A DNA stretch of 64,000 nt from Bradyrhizobium zhanjiangense. Lineage in GTDB: Bacteria > Pseudomonadota > Alphaproteobacteria > Rhizobiales > Xanthobacteraceae. A program made the translations under genes and the position numbers. The notes beneath the pieces were generated by a model. The model saw nothing but the letters and a program-made list of their open reading frames with translations, did no database searches and had not been told where the DNA came from. The stretch spans positions 5,787,001 through 5,851,000 of the forward strand of contig NZ_CP022221.1 in NCBI RefSeq assembly GCF_004114935.1, written 5' to 3'. Positions 26,689 to 34,315 of this stretch are shown here, one piece after another. Every line of letters starts with the position of its first letter. Position 1 is the stretch's first letter.

Positions 26689-26910
26689 ATGCCAGAAATT
26701 AAGATCGTCACGGAGGTCGCGGGGCGCATCTGCGCAACTCCCGTGCAGGTTGGAGGAACCGTCGCAGATGGCGATGACGTTGTGGTCGTCGAAGCCATGA
26801 AGATGGAGATACCCGTGCAGTCGCCCGCGAGCGGCACGATCACGTCGCTTCTGGTGAAACTCGACGACGTCGTTGCCGAGGGACAAGCGATCGCGATCGT
26901 CGCAAACTGA
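26689..26910 (+). CDS. free-standing biotinyl/lipoyl carrier protein
   Basis: A 73-residue single-domain protein starting MPEIKIVTEVAGRICATPVQ. The modification site VVVEAMKMEIPV has the biotin-type EAMKM tetrad (Lys near residue 42), and the flanking half-repeats GGTVADGD and LDDVVAEGQA are the barrel hairpins. The ATG at 26689 has AGGCGA upstream. It would carry biotin for the nearby carboxyltransferase, but the needed biotin carboxylase is not in the window and would have to be supplied in trans. Confidence 0.88.
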   Translation: MPEIKIVTEVAGRICATPVQVGGTVADGDDVVVVEAMKMEIPVQSPASGTITSLLVKLDDVVAEGQAIAIVAN

Positions 26911-27054
26911 CTGCATAATCCCTGGATTCCGCGACATTCTGTCAGCCTGGTTTCTGCATTCGCGCTCCGGCGTTGCCATCGCGGATGCCCGGTGACATGA
27001 TCCGATTCAAGCAAGAAGGTCTTCGCGCTTAAGCGAAGATGATGGAGGGAAAAC

Positions 27055-28221
27055 ATGCTTCGTGGGCTGCTCATGCTCGCGCCTGCCTTGGTGGCAGGCA
27101 TTTCTTTTGCGTCTACACGCTATGCGTTCGCCGAGGATATCAAGCTGCCGGCGACATTGACGTTCACCGCCTATGACACCGGCACCGCCGGCTTCAACAT
27201 CGCGGTCGGCGTCGGCAAGATGATGAAGGACAAATATGGCACCGACGTGCGCGTCCTCCCCGCAGGCAACGATGTCGCCCGCCTCGCGCCGCTGCGCGCC
27301 AAGCGCGCGGCTTCCGCGGCGATGGGATCGGGCACTTACTTCGCGCAGGAAGGCGTGTTCGAGTTCGGATCGAAGGAATGGGGGCCGCAGCCGCTCCAGA
27401 TCCTGCTCTCGACGGTCGACTGCAATTGCGGCTCGCTCGGCGTCGCCGCCGACACCGGTGTGAAGGAGCTGAAGGACCTCAGAGGCAAGCGCGTCGGCTT
27501 CGTCGTCGGCTCGCCCGCGCTGAACCAGAATTCGCTCGCGGTGCTCGCCTTCGCAGGGCTGACGCAGAAGGATGTCAAGGCCGTCGAGTTCGCAAGCTAC
27601 GGCGCGATGTGGAAGGGCCTGATCAACAACGATGTCGATGCCGCGTTCGGCACCACCATCACTGGCCCCGCCAAGGAGGCCGAGACCTCGCCGCGCGGCC
27701 TGATCTGGCCGCCGCTCCCCGCCAAGGACAAGGAAGGCTGGGCACGGATGCAGAAGGTCGGCTCGTTCTTCTTCCCGCAGCTTGCGACCTGCGGCGCCGG
27801 CATCTCGCCGGAGAAACCGGTTGAGCTCGGTAACTACCCCTACCCGATCTTCGTCGCCTACGCCTCGCAGCCGGCCGATCAGGTCTATGCGATCACCAAA
27901 GCGATGATCGTCAACTACGACGCCTACAAGGACTCTGCACCCGGCGCCGGTGGTCTTGCCGCCGACCGGCAGACCAAGAACTGGGTGGTGCCGGTGCATC
28001 CCGGTGCGGTGAAGGCGCTGAAAGAGGCCGGACAATGGAGCGATGCGCAGGAGGCGCACAACAACAAGCTGATCAAGCGGCAAGAGGTGCTTGGCGCGGC
28101 GTGGGCGGCGTACGGCACGTCCAATCCGCCATCGGATGACAAGGCATTCCTCGACGGCTGGATGAAGGCCCGCGCGGCAGCGCTCGCCAAGGCCGACATG
28201 CCGAATGGATTTGAGGAATAG
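27055..28221 (+). CDS. TAXI-family TRAP transporter solute-binding protein
   Basis: A 388-residue periplasmic binding protein. The signal peptide ends near TRYAFA-EDIKL. The early GTAGFNIAVGVGKMM and the AAMGSGTYFAQEG and VKELKDLRGKRVGFVVGSPA segments fit the NMT1-like/TAXI (TRAP-associated extracytoplasmic immunogenic) class. GGAGGGA precedes the ATG. It supplies ligand to the fused TRAP permease downstream. A Thermus TAXI protein is known to bind glutamate/glutamine; here the ligand is unknown. Confidence 0.82.
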   Translation: MLRGLLMLAPALVAGISFASTRYAFAEDIKLPATLTFTAYDTGTAGFNIAVGVGKMMKDKYGTDVRVLPAGNDVARLAPLRAKRAASAAMGSGTYFAQEGVFEFGSKEWGPQPLQILLSTVDCNCGSLGVAADTGVKELKDLRGKRVGFVVGSPALNQNSLAVLAFAGLTQKDVKAVEFASYGAMWKGLINNDVDAAFGTTITGPAKEAETSPRGLIWPPLPAKDKEGWARMQKVGSFFFPQLATCGAGISPEKPVELGNYPYPIFVAYASQPADQVYAITKAMIVNYDAYKDSAPGAGGLAADRQTKNWVVPVHPGAVKALKEAGQWSDAQEAHNNKLIKRQEVLGAAWAAYGTSNPPSDDKAFLDGWMKARAAALAKADMPNGFEE

Positions 28222-28265
28222 AACGCGATGCTGTTGGGTTTGATCGTTGCCGCGCGGGAAGTGCG

Positions 28266-28385
28266 CTCCCTCTCCCGCTTGCGGGAGAGGGTTGGGGAGA
28301 GGGTGTCTCCACGGCGGGATTCCCCCAGAGGAGAAAACCCTCACCCGGCGCTGGCGCGCCGACCTCTCCCGCAAGCGGGAGAGGT
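28266..28385. repeat. palindromic repeat of CCCTCTCCCGC / GCGGGAGAGGG hairpins
   Basis: The element opens with a perfect hairpin CCCTCTCCCGC-TT-GCGGGAGAGGG and closes with a matching ACCTCTCCCGC-AA-GCGGGAGAGGT; GGGGAGAGGGTG and CCCTCACCC lie between. It separates the TAXI gene from the TRAP permease gene and could reduce read-through or stabilise the upstream message. It is one of several repeat families in the window. Confidence 0.75.
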
Positions 28386-28465
28386 TGAGCGAGCCCGCGA
28401 CGCGATCGATGCAAAACAACACCCATTCGCATTAGCCAGCGTTCAATAGCCCACGCGCGGGATCG

Positions 28466-30544
28466 ATGATGCCTTCTGCTTCCACCTCCACCGGCCCGCA
28501 GGACGAGGCCAAGCGGATCGTGTTCGACGATCCGCACGGCGCCGCCGCCAACATGCAGGAGGCGGAGGTCACGCGCGTGCGCACGCTGCGCGGCGCCTGG
28601 CGCTGGACGCTGGTGGTTGCGACCGCGGCGACGATCCTGCTCTGCATCAACCAGCAATTCTCGCTGCGCTTCTTCATCGGCTACACCCAGCTCAACACGG
28701 AGTATTTCTATCTCCTGATCGCGTTGATGCTGCCGTTCACCTTCCTGATCTTCCCAGGGACTGAACGCGCCCCGCTCGATCGAATTCCCTGGTACGATCT
28801 CGTCTTGTTCGTTGCGACCTTCGCGGCGGCGCTGATGCTGATGTCGAACGTACGCAAGGCGGCGGAGGCCGGCTGGGAGTTCGGCGGCGCGCCCAACAGC
28901 GTGATCGCGGCGGGCCTCGTGATGTGGGTGATGCTGATGGAAGCGCTGCGCCGCACCGGCGGCTGGAGCCTGCTGCTGAGCGTCTTGCCTTTCACCGTCT
29001 ATCCGCTGTTCGCCGAATCCAGCTGGCTCGGACCGTTCCGCGGCACCCAATCGACGCTCGAGCAAGCAACCGCCTACCACGTGCTCTCAGGCGAGAGCCT
29101 GCTCGGCATTCCGATCCAGGCTTTTGCCGACACCGTGATCGGCTTCCTGGTGTTCGGCACCGCACTGATGATGACCGGGGCCGGAAAATTCTTCATCAAC
29201 CTCGCCTTCGCGCTGTGCGGCACCTTCCGCGGCGGCGCGGCGAAGGTCTGCATCTTTGCCAGCGGCCTGCTCGGCATGATGTCGGGCTCGATCATCTCCA
29301 ACGTGCTCACCGCCGGTACCATGACCATTCCCATCATGAAGAAGAGCGGCTTTCGCGCATCCTATGCCGGTGCGATCGAGGCCTGCGCCTCGACCGGCGC
29401 GGTGTTGGCGCCGCCGGTGATGGGTGCGACTGCTTTCGTGATCGCGCAATTCCTCAATGTCAGTTACGCCGATGTCGCGCTCGCCGCGATCATTCCGGCG
29501 GCCCTCTATTACGTCGGCCTGTTCATGCAGGTCGATGCCTATGCCGCGCGCCACGGGCTGAAGGGGATTCCGCGCGCCGAGCTGCCCCGCATCATGGATA
29601 CGATCAAGGACGGCTGGTACTACGTCTTTGTCATCGCGCTCCTGATCGTGATGCTGCTCTACTTCAAGCGCGAGAGCCACGCGCCGTTCTACGCCACAGC
29701 GCTGCTGCTGGTCCTCAACCAGTTCTTCTCCAAGGACACGCGCTGGACGTTTGCGACCATCGGCAAGTTCCTGGAGGTCAACGGCCGCACCTTCGTCGAG
29801 CTGGTCGGCATCCTCGCCGGCTGCGGCCTGCTGATCGGCGCATTCTCGATGACCGGCGTGGTGTCGAGCCTTGCCAACGATCTCCTGCATATTGCCGGCG
29901 ACAACGCCTTCCTGCTGCTCGGCATGTGCGCCCTCACCAGCCTGATCCTCGGCCTCGGCCTGACGACGACGGCCTGCTACATCTTCCTCGCCATCCTGGT
30001 CGCGCCCGCGCTGGAGAAGCTCGGGCTCAATCGCATGGCCGTGCACATGTTCATCTTCTACTGGGGCATGCTGTCGTCGATCACCCCGCCGGTCGCCATC
30101 GCCTCGTTCGCCGCCGCCGGAATCGCAGGCTCGCCGGCGATGAAGACCGGGTGGGAATCGATGTGGGTCGGCAGCATCATCTATTTCATCCCATTCTTCT
30201 TCGTGCTCAATCCGGCGCTGGTGCTGCAGGGGCCGAGCCCATACCTCGCCGGACTCGGCCTGATGGGGCTTGCCGCGTTCGGCACGCTGTTCATCTGCGG
30301 CGGTATCCAGGGCTACCAGCCCTTCGTCGGCGACTTGCGCGGCGCTGGCGCGCTGGAATGGCCGATCCGTGTGCTGCTGGTGATCGGCGGCTTCGTGGTC
30401 GCGACGCCCGGCGGCGGCATCATGCCGCTGTCGCAGATGCAGGTGACGCTGCTTGGCCTTGCGATCCTCGCACCCACGGCTCTGCTCGCCCTTGTCCTAG
30501 TCCGCCGGCAGACCATCGTGCCGGACGGGTTGCGCGCGCCCTGA
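28466..30544 (+). CDS. TRAP transporter fused permease (DctQM-type)
   Basis: A 692-residue inner-membrane protein: a soluble N-terminal stretch of about 45 residues, then many hydrophobic segments (about 16-17). The large-subunit region contains FINLAFALCGTFRGGAAKVC and FASGLLGMMSGSIISNVLTA near residue 255, the conserved DctM tract, and AGSPAMKTGWESM later. The small and large permease subunits are fused, as usual for TAXI systems. Together with the TAXI protein it forms a secondary, ion-coupled importer. The following glutaminase starts 21 bases downstream. Confidence 0.88.
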   Translation: MMPSASTSTGPQDEAKRIVFDDPHGAAANMQEAEVTRVRTLRGAWRWTLVVATAATILLCINQQFSLRFFIGYTQLNTEYFYLLIALMLPFTFLIFPGTERAPLDRIPWYDLVLFVATFAAALMLMSNVRKAAEAGWEFGGAPNSVIAAGLVMWVMLMEALRRTGGWSLLLSVLPFTVYPLFAESSWLGPFRGTQSTLEQATAYHVLSGESLLGIPIQAFADTVIGFLVFGTALMMTGAGKFFINLAFALCGTFRGGAAKVCIFASGLLGMMSGSIISNVLTAGTMTIPIMKKSGFRASYAGAIEACASTGAVLAPPVMGATAFVIAQFLNVSYADVALAAIIPAALYYVGLFMQVDAYAARHGLKGIPRAELPRIMDTIKDGWYYVFVIALLIVMLLYFKRESHAPFYATALLLVLNQFFSKDTRWTFATIGKFLEVNGRTFVELVGILAGCGLLIGAFSMTGVVSSLANDLLHIAGDNAFLLLGMCALTSLILGLGLTTTACYIFLAILVAPALEKLGLNRMAVHMFIFYWGMLSSITPPVAIASFAAAGIAGSPAMKTGWESMWVGSIIYFIPFFFVLNPALVLQGPSPYLAGLGLMGLAAFGTLFICGGIQGYQPFVGDLRGAGALEWPIRVLLVIGGFVVATPGGGIMPLSQMQVTLLGLAILAPTALLALVLVRRQTIVPDGLRAP

Positions 30545-30565
30545 TTGCGTTGCACAAGTGAGGCG

Positions 30566-32413
30566 ATGAAGCCGCTATCGCCCGCCGCCTCCGCCTGGAC
30601 CCGCTCGAAACCGCCCTTGCTGCGGTTTCTGGACAATTGCCTCAACGAATTCTCGGCCGAGACCTCAGGCAGCGTAGCCGACTACATCCCCGAGCTGGGC
30701 AAGGCCGACCCTGCCCATTTCGGCATCGGCCTCGCGACGCTGGACGGGCATGTCTACGAAGTCGGCGACAGCCGGGTGCCCTTCACCATCCAGTCGATGT
30801 CCAAGCCGTTCGTGTTCGCGCTGGCGCTGGACCTTTTGGGAGCCGGCAAAGTCGAAAGCGCGATTGGCGTCGAACCTTCCGGCGACCCCTTCAACTCGAT
30901 CCGGCTCAATGCCGAAAACCATCCGTTCAACCCGATGGTCAATGCCGGCGCGATCGCCTGCACCGGGCTGATCTACGACAGCAAGGGCGCGGACGCTTTC
31001 GAGCAGATCCGTCTTGCGCTCAGCCGTTTCGCCGGACGCGATCTCGCCGTCGATGAGGCGGTCCATGCTTCGGAAAGCCAGACCGGCGACCGCAACCGGG
31101 CCATCGGCTATCTCCTCAAGACCAACGCCGTGATCTCGGACAACGTCGCGGCCGTGCTCGACGTCTATTTCCGCCAATGCGCCGTGCTGGTCACGGCGCG
31201 CGACATCGCTGTGATGGCGGCGACGCTCGCCAATCGCGGCATCAATCCGGTGACGGGCGAACAGGTGCTGACGCCCTACGCGATCTCGCGCACGCTCTCG
31301 GTGATGACATCGTCGGGTATGTACGATTATGCCGGCGAATGGATCTACCGGATCGGCATCCCCGCCAAGAGCGGCGTCGGCGGCGGCATCCTCGCCGCAC
31401 TCCCTGCCCGGCTCGGGCTCGGCAGCTATTCGCCCAAGCTCGACAAGCACGGCAACAGCGTGCGCGGCATCAAGGTCTGCGAGGCGCTGTCCTCGCATTA
31501 CGATCTGCACATGCTCAACCGCAGCGACGACGCGCGCAACGCCGTCATCGCCGACTACGACATCGGCAAGAGCCCGTCGCGGCGCGTGCGCCGGCCGCAG
31601 GAGCGCGAGATTCTGGCGGCGCACGAGCAGGAGGTGCGGGTCATCGAGCTGGTCGGCACGCTGTCGCTGTCGGCCGTCGACTACATCTCGCGCCGGCTCG
31701 CAGGCCGGCCGCGGCCGCAATTCGTGATCTTCGATCTGCACCGCGTCACCTCCACCACGCGTGCCGGTGCGCGACTGATCGCCGAAGCCTTCGAAGAGCT
31801 CGCCGCACTCAACGTCACGGTGGTGCTGTCGGGAGTCAGGCGCGCCTCCAAGGAATGGGACAGCTTGCGGGAATGGACGGCGGAGCTGAAGAACGTCCGC
31901 GACTTCTACCTGCTCGACACCGCGATCGAATGGGCCGAAGACCAGATCGTCTACCGCTATGGCGGCTCGATCGACTTCCACGAGACCACCGAGCTTGCCG
32001 AGCAGCCGCTGCTCGCGGGACTGAGCGAGGACGAGCTGACCAATCTCGCCGCAATCTGCACCGTCAGGAACTATCCGTCCGGCGCAAAGATCGTCACGAC
32101 CGGCGACCTCGCCGATGCCGTGTTCTTCCTGCGTAGCGGCGCGGTCCACGTCACGCTGCCCGATGGCGTCAGGCTGGCAACACTCACTGCCGGCATGGCC
32201 TTTGGCGAGATGGCGCTGCTGGAGGCAACGCGCTCTGCCGACGTATTCGCCGACATGGCAGCGACCGTTTTCGAAGTACCTTTGAAGGATTTCGAGCGCT
32301 TCCGCGAGCAGCACCCGCGCGCCAGCGAGCGCATCATGCGCAATCTGGCCCAGCTATTGGCCGACCGTCTGATCGTGGCGAACGCCAAAGTGGATATTCT
32401 GACGTCGACGTGA
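30566..32413 (+). CDS. glsA: glutaminase with C-terminal STAS and cyclic-nucleotide-binding domains
   Basis: A 615-residue multidomain enzyme. Residues 1-310 are a serine-dependent beta-lactamase-like glutaminase: the Ser77-x-x-Lys80 pair in IQSMSK, NAGAIACTGL and KSGVGGGILA are conserved. Residues about 345-460 form a STAS domain (VIELVGTLSLSAVDYISRRL) and about 475-600 a cyclic-nucleotide-like jelly roll (PSGAKIVTTGDLADAVFFLR, then MAFGEMALLEATRSADV). Plain GlsA proteins are about 310 residues, so the tail is a regulatory fusion. I use the ATG at 30566; an earlier TTG is unlikely. It converts glutamine to glutamate and ammonia. Being 21 bases behind the TRAP permease gene suggests linked uptake and metabolism. 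Confidence 0.9.
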   Translation: MKPLSPAASAWTRSKPPLLRFLDNCLNEFSAETSGSVADYIPELGKADPAHFGIGLATLDGHVYEVGDSRVPFTIQSMSKPFVFALALDLLGAGKVESAIGVEPSGDPFNSIRLNAENHPFNPMVNAGAIACTGLIYDSKGADAFEQIRLALSRFAGRDLAVDEAVHASESQTGDRNRAIGYLLKTNAVISDNVAAVLDVYFRQCAVLVTARDIAVMAATLANRGINPVTGEQVLTPYAISRTLSVMTSSGMYDYAGEWIYRIGIPAKSGVGGGILAALPARLGLGSYSPKLDKHGNSVRGIKVCEALSSHYDLHMLNRSDDARNAVIADYDIGKSPSRRVRRPQEREILAAHEQEVRVIELVGTLSLSAVDYISRRLAGRPRPQFVIFDLHRVTSTTRAGARLIAEAFEELAALNVTVVLSGVRRASKEWDSLREWTAELKNVRDFYLLDTAIEWAEDQIVYRYGGSIDFHETTELAEQPLLAGLSEDELTNLAAICTVRNYPSGAKIVTTGDLADAVFFLRSGAVHVTLPDGVRLATLTAGMAFGEMALLEATRSADVFADMAATVFEVPLKDFERFREQHPRASERIMRNLAQLLADRLIVANAKVDILTST

Positions 32414-32430
32414 GCGGTGGCCGAGCTCTT

Positions 32431-32454
32431 CACCTCTCCCGACGGGGAGAGGTG
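32431..32454. terminator. hairpin after the glutaminase gene
   Basis: CACCTCTCCC-GACG-GGGAGAGGTG forms a perfect 10-base stem with a 4-base loop 17 bases beyond the glutaminase stop. No T-run follows, so it may be a short relative of the CCCTCTCCCGC repeat family acting as an intrinsic stop rather than a classical terminator. Confidence 0.5.
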
Positions 32455-32480
32455 GCCGGGGCCTCCAGCTCACGCTTGCC

Positions 32481-32783
32481 TCAGCGGCTCGCGGCCTCGC
32501 TCAGCCGCCGGTTGATCCTGGCTGCGCTGGTCTTGAGCACTTCGGACGGCTGCTGGCCGGTGGCCGCGCATAGGCACGCCCAGTAGTAGACGACGTCGCC
32601 GAGCTCATTGACGAGACCCGCCTGATCCAGCCAGCCGTCGCGGAGCAGCTTCTTGATGTGATCGGCGACCTCGCCGGCTTCGCCGGCAAGTCCGAGACCG
32701 AGATAGGACAGCCGCTCGTTGGACGGATGCTCTTCGACTTTCGCAATGCTCGCGGCCCAGGCCGCATATTCATCGATCGTCAT
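32481..32783 (-). CDS. MazG-like nucleotide pyrophosphohydrolase
   Basis: A 100-residue all-helical protein. Glu35-x-x-Glu38 in GEAGEVAD and Glu60-x-x-Asp63 in NELGDVVYY are the Mg-binding motifs of the MazG / dUTPase-like superfamily. It would hydrolyse a nucleoside triphosphate to the monophosphate, as house-cleaning or in stress. I chose the ATG at 32783 with GAGGA at good spacing. It faces the glutaminase gene (convergent) and lies 27 bases downstream of the carboxymuconolactone-decarboxylase-like gene on the same strand. Substrate unknown. Confidence 0.83.
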   Translation of the reverse strand: MTIDEYAAWAASIAKVEEHPSNERLSYLGLGLAGEAGEVADHIKKLLRDGWLDQAGLVNELGDVVYYWACLCAATGQQPSEVLKTSAARINRRLSEAASR

Positions 32784-32810
32784 CGGCATTCCTCGCCGCT
32801 TCTAATCTGA

Positions 32811-33338
32811 TCAGCCCACCACTTCCGTCACCGGCTGCAGGTCGATCTCGAACGTCTCCAAGAATTTCGAGGTCATGATGTAGAAGCCGACCGAGAGCTG
32901 GAGCTCGATCAGCGCGGCCGGCGTCAGCTTCGATGCGATCGCCTTGAAGGTCGCATCCGTCGGCTTGTTCAGTTTCACGATCTCGTCGGTGAAGGCCAGC
33001 GCGGCGCGCTGCACCTCGTTGAAGCAGCTCGCCGCATGCCAGTTTGCGAGCGCCTCGTTCTGCTCGTCGGTGACACCGACATTCTTGCCGATCCGCTTGT
33101 GCGCGACGATCTCGTAAGGCGCCTCGCACAGGATGCCGGTGCGCGTGATCGCAAGCTCGCGTACCACTGGATCGAGCTCGCCCTTGTGGCGGATGGCGCC
33201 GCCAAGGCGGCAGTACTGCTCGAAATAGCTCGGCGAGTGCGCCATCATGCGGAAAATATTGGCATTGCGGTTCTTGTCGAGGATTTCGCGGGTGCGATCG
33301 GAGGCCTTGGACGGATCGCTGTACTGAATGCGGGCCAT
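32811..33338 (-). CDS. carboxymuconolactone decarboxylase (AhpD-like) family protein
   Basis: A 175-residue helical protein with the CMD fold. LDPVVRELAITRTGILCEAP followed by YEIVAHKRIGKNVGV matches the family core, with Glu, Cys and His in the usual order; the second cysteine of the AhpD Cys-x-x-Cys is absent. Thus a classical disulfide peroxidase cycle is unlikely and the activity is open (decarboxylase-like, or another redox role). AGGAAA precedes the ATG. It probably forms an operon with the MazG-like gene. No aromatic-acid pathway genes are adjacent. Confidence 0.82.
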   Translation of the reverse strand: MARIQYSDPSKASDRTREILDKNRNANIFRMMAHSPSYFEQYCRLGGAIRHKGELDPVVRELAITRTGILCEAPYEIVAHKRIGKNVGVTDEQNEALANWHAASCFNEVQRAALAFTDEIVKLNKPTDATFKAIASKLTPAALIELQLSVGFYIMTSKFLETFEIDLQPVTEVVG

Positions 33339-33633
33339 GATTTTCCTGAAGTTTTCCCGGAAGTTTGTCTCTAAAGTTTTCTTGGGCTTTTGATGCTTGT
33401 TGTCGTTGCCGGTGAGAGTTCCCCGAAACTCTATTCTTGCGCCGACGCAGGAGCAACATCATCGAGTCAAATTGCCGCCGCATTGCTGATCGACCCTGAC
33501 ACAGTCGATATTCGCCGCGTGGGGACAAATTGCGGTGGGTACTCGTGAGTGGGGTGTTTCGAGTAAAACAATTGGCCGTCTTTGCGCTCACCACGCAACG
33601 ATGAGTCACGCCCAAGTCTAGGGAGAACAAGGC
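33339..33633. other. gene-free stretch upstream of the 33-residue membrane peptide
   Basis: About 295 bases without a gene of credible composition. It contains promoters for the leftward CMD-like gene and for the rightward small gene. An ATCGA...TCGAT pair near 33488-33511 is the only clear dyad. Confidence 0.4.
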
Positions 33634-33735
33634 ATGAAGGAAGCCACCAAGGGGGCGGCCTCGGGAGCGCTCGCGCATATGCTGGCGGTGACGGCGATGC
33701 TCGTCATCGCCAGCATCTTGTTCTACGGGCGTTGA
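33634..33735 (+). CDS. 33-residue single-pass membrane peptide
   Basis: ATG at 33634 with AGGGAG and AAGG upstream; stop TGA at 33733. The peptide begins MKEATKGAASGALAHML and continues into a hydrophobic helix (AVTAMLVIASILFYG) ending in Arg. A basic, small-residue N-terminus followed by one membrane-spanning helix is typical of regulatory membrane microproteins. Good ribosome site plus coherent topology make it more than a chance frame. No homolog family with a known role is recognised. A repeat element follows 20 bases after the stop. Confidence 0.6.
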   Translation: MKEATKGAASGALAHMLAVTAMLVIASILFYGR

Positions 33736-33755
33736 GTTAAGCGTTTCAGAGTTTT

Positions 33756-33837
33756 CGTCATTCCGGGGTGGCCCTCGCACAGGCCAGGCCCAGAATCCCG
33801 TTCCAGGCTCGGTCCTTTGGACCGCCCCCGAATGACG
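33756..33837. repeat. palindromic repeat (CGTCATTCCGGGG type), degenerate copy
   Basis: Begins CGTCATTCCGGGGTGG and ends CCGCCCCCGAATGACG, with AGAATCCCG in the centre. Related in ends and length to the copies at 35465-35580 and 48845-48950, but the inner half is diverged. Confidence 0.65.
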
Positions 33838-33856
33838 AAACCCACTGCTCGTCCAT

Positions 33857-33941
33857 GTAGCCCGGATGAAGCGAAGCGCAATCCGGGAAATCCACCCGCG
33901 AGGTGAGAACCCCGGATTTCGCGGCGCTCCATCCGGGCTAC
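33857..33941. repeat. palindromic repeat (GTAGCCCGGATG type)
   Basis: Perfect ends GTAGCCCGGAT and ATCCGGGCTAC; inside, GCAATCCGGG pairs with CCCGGATTTCGC. A different family from the CGTCATTCC elements. It lies directly after the DUF35 gene stop, between convergent transcripts. Confidence 0.7.
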
Positions 33942-33955
33942 AGCATCCAATCCCA

Positions 33956-34315
33956 CTATCTCTCTTTGGTGAAGAACGGCACGAGCTTGCCGGCAAAGGG
34001 TTTGAAGCTCGCGGTGACCGAATCGCCGATGGCAAGCCCGTTCTCGCCATGCGCCATCATGCGAAAACCCTCGGCGCAATCGACCAGCAGGATGTTGTAG
34101 GGCACGTGGGCGCGCGTCTCGGGCGTCGCGGCGCGGCAGACCAGCGAGGTCGCATGCACCCTGCCCTTGCCGCTGGCGCGCGCTTCCTGCGGATCGGATA
34201 CGCCGCAGGCGGCGCAGAAGGCGCGGTGGAAATACTGCACATGGCCGCATGCGGCGCGGGTCTGGTAGGTGATGGCCTGTTCGCCCTTGGTCCAGTCGGC
34301 CAGACGCTCGCTCAT
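33956..34315 (-). CDS. DUF35 OB-fold zinc-ribbon protein, partner of the thiolase-like protein
   Basis: A 119-residue protein with an N-terminal zinc-ribbon-like segment (ACGHVQYFHRAFCAACGV; Cys23, Cys34, Cys37) and a C-terminal OB-fold (YNILLVDCAEGFRMMAHGEN and GDSVTASFKPFAGKLVPFFT). The first Cys-x-x-Cys has only one cysteine, so His25 may complete the site. DUF35 proteins bind acyl-CoA and pair with thiolase-fold enzymes. The start at 34315 is fixed by an ATGA overlap with the thiolase-like gene, which strongly suggests a two-subunit complex. Confidence 0.85.
   Translation of the reverse strand: MSERLADWTKGEQAITYQTRAACGHVQYFHRAFCAACGVSDPQEARASGKGRVHATSLVCRAATPETRAHVPYNILLVDCAEGFRMMAHGENGLAIGDSVTASFKPFAGKLVPFFTKER

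Noticed and set aside
28266..28385. Possible CRISPR-like or terminator array of CCCTCTCCCGC hairpins
   Set aside because: Only two inverted hairpins with no regular direct repeats or spacers; it matches the style of dispersed palindromic repeats.
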